Source of the DNA: Actinomyces oris
GTDB taxonomy: Bacteria; Actinomycetota; Actinomycetes; Actinomycetales; Actinomycetaceae
Length of the DNA stretch: 64,000 bases
Direction of reading: 5' to 3'
Assembly: GCF_001937665.1 (NCBI RefSeq)
Contig: NZ_MSKL01000020.1
Coordinates: 1-64,000 of the forward strand
Position numbers and translations under genes: made by a program. Below the pieces are notes generated by a model. It saw nothing but the letters and a program-made list of their open reading frames with translations. It ran no database searches and was not told where the DNA came from. The number at the start of each line of letters is the position of its first letter. Within the stretch, counting starts at the first letter, position 1. This document shows, in pieces, positions 21,434 through 31,264 of the stretch.

Positions 21434-23091
21434 CCCCTCCTGACCGACGTCCCGACAACGAGCAGGGGCCCGTCAACTGGGGCATCATGCCCAAGAGGAC
21501 CCCGCGTCCGAAGAGCGTCTCCGCCCGGCCCGGCGGCAGCGGGCTGCTTGAGGTCGTCCGCTCCGGCAACAACCCGGCCTCCACCGCCTCGGCCGCCTCC
21601 GGAGTCTCCGCGGCCTCTGCTGCCGGCTCCGCCGATGGCGCCACCGGTGCCCGTGATACGGGCGACGCAGCAGGCATGACGGAGGAAGACCTGCGCTCAG
21701 CCGCGGCCCAGGCCATCGCCTCAGGAACCGCTGACGCCGTCGACGCCGCCATCGCCATCGACCTGGCCGACGTGTCCGGCGACGACGTCAGCTGGGCCGA
21801 CTCCGCCCTGTCCGCCGGGTCGCCCGCCTCCCCGGCCGCCCTGCGCGCCGTCGACGGGCCCGCCGACACCCCCGGGGGCCACGGTGAGCCCGACCCGATG
21901 GATGACCCGGTCTCCCACACCGGCAGCGCCGCCAGCGCCCCAGACATCCAGCAGCAGCGGGCCGCGGCCGCCGCCGGTGCCGACAGCCGCTCGCCACGGC
22001 CCGTCGTACGCCCCACCGCCGTCGACGGACCGGGTAGCGCGCCCCAGGCGGGAGCCACCACCACCCGCGTCTTCACCATCTCCCAGGGCAAGCCCGAGGC
22101 AGTGCCCAGCGGTGCCTCCGCGGCCTCCGCGTCGCCGCCGGCGACCGCAGCATCGGCCGCAGCAGCGGCACCTGCCGCCTCGACCCCCGGTGCCGGAGCG
22201 CCCTCCGCCCGCGCCCGCGGCTACCAGGCGCGCCCCAGCGCCGCCCCCACCGCGCCTACGGACGCGGCGGCCCAGCCCGACTCCGAGGAGGACGCCGGCA
22301 TCCTGGCCGAGTCCAGTGCCTGGGAGGCCGCCACCAATGCCCTGGACGTCGAGGAGATCAAGGCCCAGGGGGGCACTGACTGGGGTGTGGGGCGCGGCCC
22401 CGCCAAGGGACGCGGCCCCCGCCGCCCCTCCTCGGGCACCGACTGGGGTGTGGGGCGCGGAAGCGCCAAGAGCTCCAGTGCCAGGACCCGTTCCCCGTGG
22501 CCCGCAGCCGTGCGTCGTCAGCGCCTGGTCGGCGTGGCCTTCGCCCTGCTGGGGCTGGTCCTGGCCACTGCCTCGGCCATGAACCTGGCCCGCAACGCCG
22601 AGGCCGGTCACCCGTGGATCCCGCCGTGGCTCGTCGCGGTCCTCGGCGGGGCCGGGCTGGTGGCCGCCGCCGGCTACCTGGCCTGGGCCGGAGGCACCCC
22701 CGTGCGCCGGGAGGCCGAGCGCTGGAAGCCCGGCGTGCTCGACGCCGCCGCCGGCCTGACCACCGGGTCCGTCAAGGTCCACGACCCCGCCCGGCTGGTG
22801 GCCCGCGCTCGCGGACCGCTTCTCCTGGGCACCGCCGAGCGCGGCGACGAGACGGCCCCCACCGTGGACTCCGGCCCCACACCGGTGATGGGTACCTCCA
22901 CCGTCGACCAGTCCATCCACGCCCCCGCAGGTGTTGCCGGCGCCGTGGGCGGGTTCATGCTCGCCAGCGCCGTGGTCTGCGCCGTCGTCGCCCTCGTCCT
23001 GGGCTCCAGCTGGCTCATCGCCACTGCCGCCCTGACTCTGGGCGGAGTCGTCGCGATCCGGCTGGCCGGCGAGTGGCTCGGCCAGGTCTGA
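21430..23091 (+). CDS. Ala/Pro-rich membrane protein with repeated TDWGVGRG motif
   Basis: 553 residues, not recognised. The first 350 are low-complexity Ala/Ser/Pro/Gly, likely disordered and cytoplasmic. The last 200 hold four transmembrane helices (about 361-383, 397-418, 497-518, 522-545) as two hairpins. Two copies of TDWGVGRG(P/S)AK lie at about residues 317 and 337, and a related NWGIMPKRTPRPKS lies at residues 16-29; these look like short interaction motifs. Translationally coupled (ATGA) to the gene before it. A 90-bp gap precedes purS, so it may share transcription with purS-purQ. Confidence 0.72.
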   Translation: MTPPDRRPDNEQGPVNWGIMPKRTPRPKSVSARPGGSGLLEVVRSGNNPASTASAASGVSAASAAGSADGATGARDTGDAAGMTEEDLRSAAAQAIASGTADAVDAAIAIDLADVSGDDVSWADSALSAGSPASPAALRAVDGPADTPGGHGEPDPMDDPVSHTGSAASAPDIQQQRAAAAAGADSRSPRPVVRPTAVDGPGSAPQAGATTTRVFTISQGKPEAVPSGASAASASPPATAASAAAAAPAASTPGAGAPSARARGYQARPSAAPTAPTDAAAQPDSEEDAGILAESSAWEAATNALDVEEIKAQGGTDWGVGRGPAKGRGPRRPSSGTDWGVGRGSAKSSSARTRSPWPAAVRRQRLVGVAFALLGLVLATASAMNLARNAEAGHPWIPPWLVAVLGGAGLVAAAGYLAWAGGTPVRREAERWKPGVLDAAAGLTTGSVKVHDPARLVARARGPLLLGTAERGDETAPTVDSGPTPVMGTSTVDQSIHAPAGVAGAVGGFMLASAVVCAVVALVLGSSWLIATAALTLGGVVAIRLAGEWLGQV

Positions 23092-23181
23092 GCCGGCTCG
23101 AGCCTGTCAGGTCAATGCCCTGGGCCGCATGCGGGTAGTCTTGGGCTGCGCACTCAATCCCGCCTTATCCGAGGAGCACCC

Positions 23182-23436
23182 ATGGGACGCATCGTCGTCG
23201 AGGTCATGCCCAAGCCCGAGATCCTTGACCCCCAGGGCAAGGCGGTCGTCGGAAGCCTTCCCCGCCTCGGGTTCGAGCAGTTCACCGGTGTGCGACAGGG
23301 CCGCCGCTTCGAGCTGACCGTGGATGGTCCCGTCACCGAGGAGCATCTGGCCGCCGCCCGCGAGGCCGCCGACACCCTCCTGTCCAACCCGATCATCGAG
23401 GACGTCGTCTCCGTCGCCGCCGACGAGGAGGCCTGA
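23182..23436 (+). CDS. purS: FGAM synthase subunit PurS
   Basis: Small subunit of the PurS-PurQ-PurL formylglycinamidine ribonucleotide synthase. It bridges glutaminase PurQ and synthase PurL and helps ammonia transfer. 84 residues, typical, with the signature VVEVMPKPEILDPQGKAV near the start and SNPIIEDV near the end. The ATG follows GAGGAGCACCC. purQ starts 3 bp after its stop, and purL lies 5 kb downstream rather than adjacent. Confidence 0.96.
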   Translation: MGRIVVEVMPKPEILDPQGKAVVGSLPRLGFEQFTGVRQGRRFELTVDGPVTEEHLAAAREAADTLLSNPIIEDVVSVAADEEA

Positions 23437-23439
23437 GCC

Positions 23440-24162
23440 GTGAGTGAGTCTCCCAGCAGCTCCCACGCTGCCCGCATCGGCGTCATCACCTTCCCCGGGA
23501 CCCTCGACGACGTCGATGCCGCCCGCGCCGTGCGCCTGGCCGGGGCCGAGCCGGTGAGCCTGTGGCACAAGGACGCCGACTTACGCGGCGTCGATGCGGT
23601 CGTCGTGCCCGGCGGCTTCTCCTACGGCGACTACCTGCGCTGCGGCGCCATCGCCCGCTTCGCCCCCGTCATGGAGGAGGTTGTGGCCGCTGCCGAGCGC
23701 GGCATGCCGGTGCTCGGCATCTGCAACGGCTTCCAGATTCTGGCTGAGGCCCACCTCCTGCCCGGTGCCCTCCTGCGCAACGCGAACCAGCGCTTCATCT
23801 GCGTTGAGCAGCGCCTGCGCGTTGAGAACACGCAGACCGCCTGGACCAACCGGTTCACGGACGGGGAGGAGATCGTCGTCCCCATGAAGAACGGCGAAGG
23901 CAACTTCATCGCCTCGCCCGAGGAGCTCGACCGCCTCGAGGGGGAGGGACTCGTCGTCTTCCGCTACGTGGGCAACCCCAACGGCTCGGCCCGCGACATC
24001 GCCGGCGTGCGCAATGAGCGTGGCAACGTCGTTGGACTCATGCCCCATCCTGAGCACGCCGTGGAGCCTGGTTTTGGTCCCGGCTCGCAGGCGGGCCCGC
24101 GCACCGGTACCGACGGCCTGGGAGTCTTCCGCTCCGCCATCGACTCACTGCTGTCCGTCTGA
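23440..24162 (+). CDS. purQ: FGAM synthase glutaminase subunit PurQ
   Basis: Class I glutamine amidotransferase that supplies ammonia to PurL. 240 residues from GTG 23440, three bases after the purS stop. Conserved [30 protein letters not shown], nucleophile Cys95 in GICNGFQIL, and the His/Glu pair in [10 protein letters not shown]. Complete, with no odd residues. The purine run pauses here: about 500 bp of non-coding DNA and four minus-strand genes separate it from purL. Confidence 0.97.
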   Translation: MSESPSSSHAARIGVITFPGTLDDVDAARAVRLAGAEPVSLWHKDADLRGVDAVVVPGGFSYGDYLRCGAIARFAPVMEEVVAAAERGMPVLGICNGFQILAEAHLLPGALLRNANQRFICVEQRLRVENTQTAWTNRFTDGEEIVVPMKNGEGNFIASPEELDRLEGEGLVVFRYVGNPNGSARDIAGVRNERGNVVGLMPHPEHAVEPGFGPGSQAGPRTGTDGLGVFRSAIDSLLSV

Positions 24163-24668
24163 GAGCACCACGGGCGGCACCACCATCTGACGGTCGTCAG
24201 GGGTAAGAGCCGAATCGTCCCTGCCACGTTATCCACAGATTCGTCTCGGGCCTGTGCAGAACTGTGGAGAGGAAGGGGCGATTCCTCGCTCGGACAACCT
24301 GGCAGTGACCGCGTTCAAGTTGCATGACGATGAAGAATGTGCTGCCCAGTCGTCAGGGGCTCTGCCTCGGGAGTCCCGAGGGGCGGGCACGACTGACCGG
24401 ATGATTTTCCCGGCTTTTCAGCCAAAACTCTGTCTATAGCGATGATGCCCCAAGGTGCGCGGGAGTGTTTGTGGGAAGCCTCCAGCGTGATCGCTCACTC
24501 GGGTTGAAGGTCTCGAACGGGTCTTGTGCACAGGGGGAGCGGCGACATTCCACGAACCCACACACCCCTGCACAAGCCTGTGGACACGGCCTGTGGATAA
24601 CTTCGCTCATGCTGTATGAAGCCTCCCTGGGCCGGTTCTCCGGCACTTGATCGTCGGCCGCTCACTGG
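24163..24668. other. Non-coding region with DnaA-box-like 9-mers
   Basis: 506 bp without a credible gene. It contains two perfect TTATCCACA boxes on opposite strands (24229-24237 plus; 24592-24600 minus), a near-match TTGTGCACA at 24524-24532 and GTGTCCACA on the minus strand at 24579-24587. TTATCCACA matches the standard DnaA-box consensus. The region is not next to dnaA here, so it is unlikely to be the main origin. A DnaA-titration or regulatory locus, or chance, is possible. Confidence 0.4.
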
Positions 24669-25328
24669 TCAGTGGTTGTGCTGCGAGACGTGCTCGTCGA
24701 GCCATGCCCTGAGAGGCTCGACGGCGGCCCAGGTGTCTCGAATCCTCTCGTGCACCTGGGGAGTGTGCATCCAGGTGTCGGTGGGCCAGTCCTGAACGAC
24801 TGCGGCCCCTTTCCATCTGAGGAAGTTGATGCGGGGGTGGTCGGTCGACCAGCCTCGCGGTGCGTTTTTCAATGGCTGGTCGGCGCCGGGTGAGACGGGC
24901 AGCCCCTGTGCGGCGAGCTCTTGGGTGAGCTCCTCGAAGCGGATTCCGCTGATGTCGGCATCGATGGCGCCCCGGAAGTGGCGGAGTTGGTCGGCGGTCA
25001 TCCGCATGGCTCCGTAGCCGGTGGTGATACCGGTGGTCGACACACTGAGGTAGTAGCCGATTCCGCCAGTGGCCTGAGGGGTGCTGGTAGCGCCTGTCCA
25101 GAGCTTGTAAGGGGTCTTGTCGCGGGCGAAACGCAGGTCGCGGTTGGGGCGGAACATGCGCAAAGGGCCGAACTCGCCGGAGAGCTCGTCAATCAGTGCG
25201 CTCATAGGGGCTTTCACGTCCCGCTGCCAACGCTGCTTGTTGGCGCTCCAGAAGTCCTTCGAGTTGTCCTGCGCCAGGTCGGCGAAGAACTCGAAAAGGG
25301 CTGTCGGTAGTCCTTGGAAGGTGCTCAT
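24669..25328 (-). CDS. DUF2461 family protein
   Basis: 219 residues. The N-terminus FQGLPTALFEFFADLAQDNSKDFWSANK and the block MFRPNRDLRFARDKTPYKLWTGA are characteristic of DUF2461 (YfgI/YhhW-like uncharacterised proteins), as is GYYLSVSTTGITTGYGAMRM. No catalytic function is established for the family. The start overlaps the end of the upstream TfoX-like gene by 4 bp, so it is the last gene of a probable operon ArsR-SRPBCC-TfoX-DUF2461. Confidence 0.88.
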   Translation of the reverse strand: MSTFQGLPTALFEFFADLAQDNSKDFWSANKQRWQRDVKAPMSALIDELSGEFGPLRMFRPNRDLRFARDKTPYKLWTGATSTPQATGGIGYYLSVSTTGITTGYGAMRMTADQLRHFRGAIDADISGIRFEELTQELAAQGLPVSPGADQPLKNAPRGWSTDHPRINFLRWKGAAVVQDWPTDTWMHTPQVHERIRDTWAAVEPLRAWLDEHVSQHNH

Positions 25329-25699
25329 GATTCGTCGCTTCCCGATTGCCCGCCAGTGACCGCACGGTTGTGGTGCATCGCGACGTCAACCCAGAAGGTG
25401 AGGCGGCCGTCGTCGGCGATGGCCTCGGGTGCGACGGTGATCCATCCGGCTCCCATCTCTCGCCCGGCGCCCATTTGGGCCTGCTCGGCGCCCGGTTCGT
25501 CCAGGAGCGTTTCGTGGCGGTCCGCGGCGACGCGCACCAGGAGGTCCCCGGTCTTCCCGGCGCTGACGATCATCTTGTCGTTGACCATGATCGCGCGCCC
25601 TCCGAACATGGAGACCTCGCGCACATCCGGTTCGTCATCGACCAGCGCGCGGACGCGTTGAACGAGGTGGTGCTGCTCGGGTGTCATGGATGTCATCAC
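25325..25699 (-). CDS. TfoX N-terminal-domain protein
   Basis: 124 residues. The fold signature is DVREVSMFGGRAIMVNDKMIVSAGKTGDLLVRV, the TfoX_N pattern (MFGG...F). Stand-alone TfoX_N proteins are common in actinobacteria next to ArsR/SRPBCC pairs. They lack the C-terminal domain of the Haemophilus competence regulator, so a competence role should not be assumed. Stop overlaps the DUF2461 start by 4 bp; 23 bp after the SRPBCC gene. It may begin at the second Met (MTSMTPEQ). Confidence 0.85.
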   Translation of the reverse strand: MMTSMTPEQHHLVQRVRALVDDEPDVREVSMFGGRAIMVNDKMIVSAGKTGDLLVRVAADRHETLLDEPGAEQAQMGAGREMGAGWITVAPEAIADDGRLTFWVDVAMHHNRAVTGGQSGSDES

Positions 25700-25722
25700 T
25701 TCGTCTCCCGTCGGCGGTCAGG

Positions 25723-26157
25723 TCAGTCGGTCAGGGGCTGCCAGTGGTCCGGGCCGGCGTCCCCTCCCGCACCGGCGACCTTGAGGCGGGGCATGAAGTG
25801 GGCCCAGCCGTGTGCGTGCCCGCGGACCTCGGACTCCGGCAGGTCGAGGTGGCGCAGGTCCACACGTGTGCCGCCAGTGATCGGCGTCAGGATGAACTCG
25901 ACCTTGGATGTGCCGGCGGGCAGCTCGTCATTGCCGGCGAACCCCCACGAGACCACCACGCGCTGGAAGGGCTCGACCACGAGGTACTCACCCCGTACGG
26001 GGTAGCCGGCAATGTCGACCGCGAACCGGCCGCCCGGTGTCGGGTCGAGATCGGCGTACTGCCCCATCCACGCCGTCATGCCCTCGTTGGTGGTGAGGTA
26101 CTCGAACACCGCCTGCGGGGGTGCCTCGATCTCGATGAAGTCCCGGAACTCAGCCAT
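25723..26157 (-). CDS. SRPBCC (AHSA1-like) domain protein
   Basis: 144 residues. It has the START-like/AHSA1 pattern: IEIEAPPQAVFEYLTTNEGMTAWMGQYADLDPTPGGRFAVDI, then VVEPFQRVVVSWGF and a C-terminal long helix (GHAHGWAHFMPRL). The domain forms a hydrophobic ligand cavity; the ligand is unknown. It overlaps the ArsR-type gene by 8 bp, the frequent ArsR-SRPBCC pairing in actinobacteria. Confidence 0.9.
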   Translation of the reverse strand: MAEFRDFIEIEAPPQAVFEYLTTNEGMTAWMGQYADLDPTPGGRFAVDIAGYPVRGEYLVVEPFQRVVVSWGFAGNDELPAGTSKVEFILTPITGGTRVDLRHLDLPESEVRGHAHGWAHFMPRLKVAGAGGDAGPDHWQPLTD

Positions 26158-26485
26158 GCTGCTTCTCCTCTCGCTGCTCGACGGCGGACTTGAGGGCCGC
26201 CAGCCTCTCTGGCCAGAAGTCGTCGAGGTAGGAGCGCACCGCCGCGAGTCCGTCCGTGTTGAGTGCGTACAGGCGGCGTGTGTGATCGGTGGTGACGGTT
26301 GCCAGTCCCGCCTTCTGAAGAGTCCGGAGATGATGCGAGGCGGTCTGCTGCGACAAGCCGATGGCTTGTGCGACGGCGCCGACGGGCTGCGGCCCTGAGC
26401 GGATGACGCGCAGGATCGCCCGACGGTTCCCGTCGGCCAGTGCCCGTAGCGTCATATCGACGTCAATCATCTCTGGTGCTCCCAC
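26150..26485 (-). CDS. ArsR-family transcriptional regulator
   Basis: 111 residues. Winged helix with ALADGNRRAILRVI, PVGAVAQAIGLSQQTASHHLRTLQKAGLATVTTDHTRRLYAL (about residues 15-80). No metal-binding ELCVCDL motif, so not a classic metal sensor. The start is taken as the GTG at 26485, six bases after GGAGGAG; an ATG at 26470 is the alternative. It heads the four-gene operon down to 24669 and probably represses itself through the inverted repeat at 26524-26541. Confidence 0.9.
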   Translation of the reverse strand: MGAPEMIDVDMTLRALADGNRRAILRVIRSGPQPVGAVAQAIGLSQQTASHHLRTLQKAGLATVTTDHTRRLYALNTDGLAAVRSYLDDFWPERLAALKSAVEQREEKQHG

Positions 26486-26523
26486 GCGCTCCTCCTCGGG
26501 TCGACAGCCTCACCTTAACACAA

Positions 26524-26541
26524 ATGAGTATTTGTACTCAT
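26524..26541. promoter_or_regulatory. Candidate operator of the ArsR-type operon
   Basis: ATGAGTA-TTTG-TACTCAT is a perfect 7-bp inverted repeat 39 bp upstream of the ArsR start, in an AT-rich patch within GC-rich DNA. A third ATGAGT half-site follows at 26540-26545. The position suits a promoter-blocking repressor site. Confidence 0.5.
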
Positions 26542-26545
26542 GAGT

Positions 26546-27268
26546 GCTTGTATGTTGGAGGTAGCGTCGAGGCATGACCTCCGGGGCCCTGTGCGGGAGC
26601 CGGAAGGGTTCAGGCAGGGGAGGTCGCTGCCAGTGTCGGGTGAGGGCGCCTGACTGCCTCGCCGGCGCCCTGCGGAGTCGCTCAGGCCCGCGGCTCGGTG
26701 TCCACAGCGCTGACATTAACGAGTTCGCCGTCAAAGCGACCAGCGAAGATCGTTGGAATTCTGCGGTTGTTCCGTGGTGTGTGGTGCCTGTGCGGGGTTG
26801 ATTTCAGCGCCATGGACACCAGGGCACGCACATGATCGATTCCGGGGTCCCCTTGTGGTGGAAGTCGGGTACCGCTGAAACCGACTGACCCGTGTCTGCT
26901 CTTGTCTGCTCTTGCCTGGCCCCTTCAAGTTCCTTTGCAGGGGGTTAGAGGTCATGGTTCAACGCCGGCTCCGGCCCAAGCCTTCTCCGGGGTGGCCTAC
27001 TCCACGAGGGTGGGGGTGTACTGATCGAGGGTCGTGCGTACTGCGCGAAAGTCCGACCTAGGTGGAGTGCGCCCAACCCTCTTGCAGTAGAACCCCACCC
27101 TCGTGCGGCAGCCGGCCTACTTGGGGCTCAGGTGGCGACTGGCGTGCCGAGCGGGTGTCGGTGTGTGACGAAACGGCTCCTGGTCGGTTCTTCTAAAGCG
27201 CCTCAGACGACGGCGGTCGGCCGCTCCGAGGAACGACCGACCGCCGAGTGCTTCGTTGTGGTGGTTCG
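26546..27268. other. Non-coding region containing a 103-bp inverted repeat
   Basis: About 720 bp with no credible gene. At 27003-27015 and 27093-27105 lie CACGAGGGTGGGG and its exact complement. Inside them the block ACTG(N3)GAGGGT is inverted again (27020-27032 region against about 27076-27088). The outer flanks share GGCCTACT in direct orientation (26995 and 27115). It could be a degenerate small mobile or structured element, or a terminator for the gene at 27269-28681. Confidence 0.45.
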
Positions 27269-28681
27269 TCAGCCCACCAGGTCGGCCACGATCTGCAGGA
27301 GGTCCTGGAGGTGGCGGTTGGACAGGAACTCCCGGCGCACGGCCTCGTGGGCGGCCAGTCCCATCTCCTGAGCCCGCTCGGGGAAGAGCAGTAGGTCGCG
27401 CACGGCCTCGGCCCAGGCGACGCCATCGGTCGGGTCGACCAGCACGCCGTCGATGCCGTCGTCGATCTGATCGCGGATGCCGCCCACCGCGGAGGCGACC
27501 ACCGGAGCCTTCTTCCACATCGCCTCGGCAACCGTCAGGCCGAAGGCCTCGATGAGGGAGCGCTGGGTGACCACCGAGCTGACCCGCTGGACGGCGTTGA
27601 CGACGGTGGCGTTGACCTCCCGGTCCTCCATGCTCACCGCTGCCACGTGGATCCGTGAGGCGACAGAGTCCGGCAGCACCGAGCAGCGCTCCACGATCTG
27701 CGTCAGGGTCGCCTGCGACTCGGACCCGTCCGGGGTCGGGCCGACCAGCAGCAGGTGGGCGTCCTCGGGCAGCAGGGCGATGTTCTCGGCGAAGGCCTCC
27801 ACCAGCTCCAGGCCGCCCTTAAGGCGGTCCCAGCGGTTGACCTGGGTAATGACTCGGGCGCCCAGTGGTACCGGTCCGCCGGCCAGGACCGGGTCGTCGG
27901 TCAGACCGCGGAAGGCGTCGGCGCGCCCGTCGTGACGCAGGAAGGGCACGGCCTCGAAGGGCGGTTCGCCGGCGAAGATGCCGGACAGTCGCGCCACCGA
28001 CCAGGCCTCGTCCAGATCCAGGACCCGGTTCTTGGGGGAGTCGGCGTCGATGGAGGGGGCCAGGACCGCGCAGCGCTCGGCCTCGATGTAGGGCGGCCGG
28101 TACTCGGGGCGGGAGACGATGACGAGGTCCACGTCCTCCAGGTAGCGGTCCAGGAAGGCCCAGGCGTAGTCGGCGGCCTCGCCCGCGCCCTCGGCCCCGG
28201 CGTGGCAGCGCCAGATAACGGTGGCGCCCACGGCTTTGAGGGCCTTGGCCAGGCCTGCCGTGGGCGGGTCATGAAGGATGATGATGTCGTCGGGGCGGAC
28301 CTCCTCGACGATGTTCTCCGCGTTGGAGGCCAGGACGTGCTCGTAGATGTCGCGCTGCTTGTCCCCGAGCTTGCCGCCGTCGCCGTGGTCCCCGTGGATG
28401 CCGGCATGCAGGCGGGTCGCGATCTGGGTGAACTCCTCGGGGGCGTCCAAGGACAACCAGCGCACATTGAGGCCGGCGCCCAGGGAGTAGCCCACGAGGG
28501 GCGCGACCGTTTCTGCCGGCCCTGAGCCGGCGGCCGCCGACGGCGTGACCGTCCACACGGTGCGTCCCTCCAGCAGGGCCTCGGCCCCCGTCAGGCTCGT
28601 GTGCAGTCGTTTGATGGCCACCTCGTCCAAGTGGCTCTCCAGGTGCGACAGGGGCAGCGGGGCGACGTCGATGTCTCTCAT
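27269..28681 (-). CDS. GT4 glycosyltransferase, TreT-like (trehalose synthase)
   Basis: 470 residues from ATG 28681, preceded by GGGGGAAGA. The two-domain GT-B layout is visible. N-terminal half: [40 protein letters not shown] and [11 protein letters not shown]-terminal half: [31 protein letters not shown] and [34 protein letters not shown], the last with the GT4 E-x7-E nucleotide-sugar motif. HDPP after a trehalose-synthase-like N-domain suggests TreT, which forms trehalose from NDP-glucose and glucose; trehalose phosphorylase-like activity is the alternative. Divergent from purL. Confidence 0.75.
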   Translation of the reverse strand: MRDIDVAPLPLSHLESHLDEVAIKRLHTSLTGAEALLEGRTVWTVTPSAAAGSGPAETVAPLVGYSLGAGLNVRWLSLDAPEEFTQIATRLHAGIHGDHGDGGKLGDKQRDIYEHVLASNAENIVEEVRPDDIIILHDPPTAGLAKALKAVGATVIWRCHAGAEGAGEAADYAWAFLDRYLEDVDLVIVSRPEYRPPYIEAERCAVLAPSIDADSPKNRVLDLDEAWSVARLSGIFAGEPPFEAVPFLRHDGRADAFRGLTDDPVLAGGPVPLGARVITQVNRWDRLKGGLELVEAFAENIALLPEDAHLLLVGPTPDGSESQATLTQIVERCSVLPDSVASRIHVAAVSMEDREVNATVVNAVQRVSSVVTQRSLIEAFGLTVAEAMWKKAPVVASAVGGIRDQIDDGIDGVLVDPTDGVAWAEAVRDLLLFPERAQEMGLAAHEAVRREFLSNRHLQDLLQIVADLVG

Positions 28682-28891
28682 GCCATGATCTTCCCCCGAA
28701 ATCGTGTGAGGCGCAGCACTTTGGGTATGGGCGTGGCGTCTTGTTGCCGTTTCGGCATTCTTCTGGCCGGATTCCGCGGCGCTCCGATCGGGTGCACGTG
28801 GAGTGCGACCCTGCGAGGGTCGTGGTGTGAGGTGCCGCTGGGGGTGGGTAGGCTTGGCTCGGCCGCACTCCCTCTTCGACCAGGAGCACCC

Positions 28892-31252
28892 ATGGCGCCC
28901 GAGTCCGCGATCCCAGCCCATCACCCCGACACCGTTGCCGACGCCGCCGCGACGCCCGAGAGGGAGATGCCCTGGAAGGAGCTGGGCCTCAAGGCCGACG
29001 AGTACGAGTCCATTCGCGAGCTGCTGGGGCGCCGTCCCACCAACGCCGAGCTGGCCATGTACTCGGTCATGTGGTCCGAGCACTGCTCCTACAAGTCCTC
29101 CAAGATCCACCTGCGCCAGTTCGGCGCCAAGACCACCCCCGAGATGCGCGAGCACCTCCTGGTCGGGATGGGGGAGAACGCCGGTGTCGTCGACATCGGT
29201 GACGGCTGGGCGGTGACCTACAAGGTCGAGTCGCACAACCACCCCAGCTACGTCGAGCCCTACCAGGGGGCCGCCACCGGCGTGGGCGGCATCGTGCGCG
29301 ACATCATCTCCATGGGGGCGCGGCCCGTGGCCGTCATGGACCAGCTGCGCTTCGGCGCCGTCGACCACCCCGACACCGCGCGCGTCGTCCACGGCGTGGT
29401 GGCCGGCGTGGGCACCTACGGCAACTCCCTGGGCCTGCCCAATATCGGCGGTGAGACCGAGTTCGACTCCTCCTACCAGGAGAACCCGCTGGTCAACGCC
29501 CTGTGTGTGGGCGTGCTGCGCCACGAGGACATCCACCTGGCCAACGCCACCGGTGCCGGCAACAAGGTGGTGCTCTTCGGGGCCCGCACCGGCGGGGACG
29601 GCATCGGCGGGGCCTCCATCCTGGCGTCGGAGTCCTTCGAGGACGGCATGCCGGCCAAGCGCCCCAGCGTCCAGGTGGGCGACCCCTTCATGGAGAAGGT
29701 CCTCATCGAGTGCTGCCTCGACCTGTTCGGCGCCGGACTCGTGCTCGGCATCCAGGACCTGGGTGCCGCCGGCATCTCCTGCGCCACCTCCGAGCTGGCC
29801 TCCAACGGAGATGGCGGCATGCACGTCGACCTGGAGAAGGTGCTCCTGCGCGACCCCACCCTGACCGCCGGCGAGATCCTCATGAGCGAGTCCCAGGAGC
29901 GCATGATGGCCGTCGTCGCCCCCGACAAGCTCGAGGAGTTCATGGCCGTCATCGACAAGTGGGACGTCGAGGCCGCCGTCATCGGGGAGGTCAACGGCTC
30001 GGGCCGTCTGACCATCGATCACTTCGGGGAGCGCATCGTCGACGTCGACCCGCACACCGTGGCCCACGAGGGCCCCACCTACGAGCGCCCCTACGCCCGC
30101 CCCGCCTGGCAGGACGCGCTCAACGCCAACACCACTGAGCGCCTGACCCGCTCCGAGTCCGCCACCGAGCTCGCCGAGCAGGTGCGCGCCGTCGTCACCA
30201 GCCCCAACCATGCCTCCGTCGCCTGGGTGACCGACCAGTACGACCGCTTCGTGCGTGGCGACACCGCCCTGTGCCAGCCCGATGACGCCGGCGTCATCCG
30301 CGTCGACGAGGCCACCGGCCGCGGCGTGGCCATCTCCACCGACGCCAACGGCCGCTTCACCAAGCTCGACCCCGCCACCGGCGCCGCCCAGGCCCTGGCC
30401 GAGTCCTACCGCAACGTGTGCACCGTGGGCGCCCGGCCCCTGGCCGTCACCGACTGCCTCAACTTCGGCTCGCCGGAGGACCCCGACGCCATGTGGCAGC
30501 TCGTCGAGGCCATCACCGGCCTGGCCGACGCCTGCGCCACCATGGGCGTGCCGGTCACCGGCGGCAACGTCTCCCTCTACAACTCCCACGGCAAGGTCAA
30601 GGGGCAGATCGACTCCTCGATCAACCCCACGCCCGTCGTCGGCGTCCTGGGCGTCATGGACGACGTGCGCCGGGCCAACCCCTCGGGCTGGCACGAGGAG
30701 GGCCTGGCCATCATGGCCCTGGGCGCCACCGCCGACGAGCTCGACGGCTCGGCCTGGTCGCGCGTGGTCCACGACCACCTCGGCGGACTGCCCCCGCGCG
30801 TCGACCTCGAGGCGGAGATGGCGCTCGGGCGGGTCCTGCTGGCCCTCAGCGACGCGGAGGGGCCCGGCGGTGAGTCGCTGGTGCGCGCCGCCCATGACTG
30901 CTCCGCCGGCGGCCTCATCCAGACCCTCGTGGATTCCTGCCTGCGCTGCGGCGTCGGCGCCAGCGTGGACCTGACCGCCATCCAGGAGGACGGCGTGGAC
31001 GACTTCACCGCCCTGTTCTCCGAGTCCGGGGCCCGTGCGATCGTCGCCGTGCGTGAGGAGCTCGTGCCCGCCGTGACTGCGGCCGCGGAGGCCGAGGACG
31101 TGGCCGTGGCGCGCCTGGGGACCACCGGCGGTGACCTGCTCGTCGTGGCCGGCAGCGACCTGCTCTCCGATGGCGGTGCCGGGCGCCCCCTCGTCCTGGA
31201 CCTGGCCGAGCTGGGGGGCGACGTCGAGGGCGTCCTGCCGGCGCTGTTCTGA
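28892..31252 (+). CDS. purL: FGAM synthase large subunit PurL (small type)
   Basis: Catalyses ATP-dependent amination of FGAR to FGAM with ammonia from PurQ, in complex with PurS. 786 residues from ATG 28892 with AGGAGCACCC upstream; in-frame codons further upstream overlap the divergent promoter. Signatures: [14 protein letters not shown] (about residues 60-75), [45 protein letters not shown]-type loop, [16 protein letters not shown] and GGNVSLYN. Small-type PurL agrees with separate purS and purQ. It ends 14 bp before palindromic repeat copy A. Confidence 0.97.
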   Translation: MAPESAIPAHHPDTVADAAATPEREMPWKELGLKADEYESIRELLGRRPTNAELAMYSVMWSEHCSYKSSKIHLRQFGAKTTPEMREHLLVGMGENAGVVDIGDGWAVTYKVESHNHPSYVEPYQGAATGVGGIVRDIISMGARPVAVMDQLRFGAVDHPDTARVVHGVVAGVGTYGNSLGLPNIGGETEFDSSYQENPLVNALCVGVLRHEDIHLANATGAGNKVVLFGARTGGDGIGGASILASESFEDGMPAKRPSVQVGDPFMEKVLIECCLDLFGAGLVLGIQDLGAAGISCATSELASNGDGGMHVDLEKVLLRDPTLTAGEILMSESQERMMAVVAPDKLEEFMAVIDKWDVEAAVIGEVNGSGRLTIDHFGERIVDVDPHTVAHEGPTYERPYARPAWQDALNANTTERLTRSESATELAEQVRAVVTSPNHASVAWVTDQYDRFVRGDTALCQPDDAGVIRVDEATGRGVAISTDANGRFTKLDPATGAAQALAESYRNVCTVGARPLAVTDCLNFGSPEDPDAMWQLVEAITGLADACATMGVPVTGGNVSLYNSHGKVKGQIDSSINPTPVVGVLGVMDDVRRANPSGWHEEGLAIMALGATADELDGSAWSRVVHDHLGGLPPRVDLEAEMALGRVLLALSDAEGPGGESLVRAAHDCSAGGLIQTLVDSCLRCGVGASVDLTAIQEDGVDDFTALFSESGARAIVAVREELVPAVTAAAEAEDVAVARLGTTGGDLLVVAGSDLLSDGGAGRPLVLDLAELGGDVEGVLPALF

Positions 31253-31264
31253 GACGCATTCACC

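Noticed and set aside
24254-24439. 61-codon plus-strand frame in the purQ-DUF2461 gap
   Set aside because: No ribosome site, no recognisable protein features, and it runs through the DnaA-box-like region.
24229-24600. Chromosomal replication origin
   Set aside because: No dnaA, dnaN, rnpA or AT-rich unwinding stretch nearby; only the box-like 9-mers support it.
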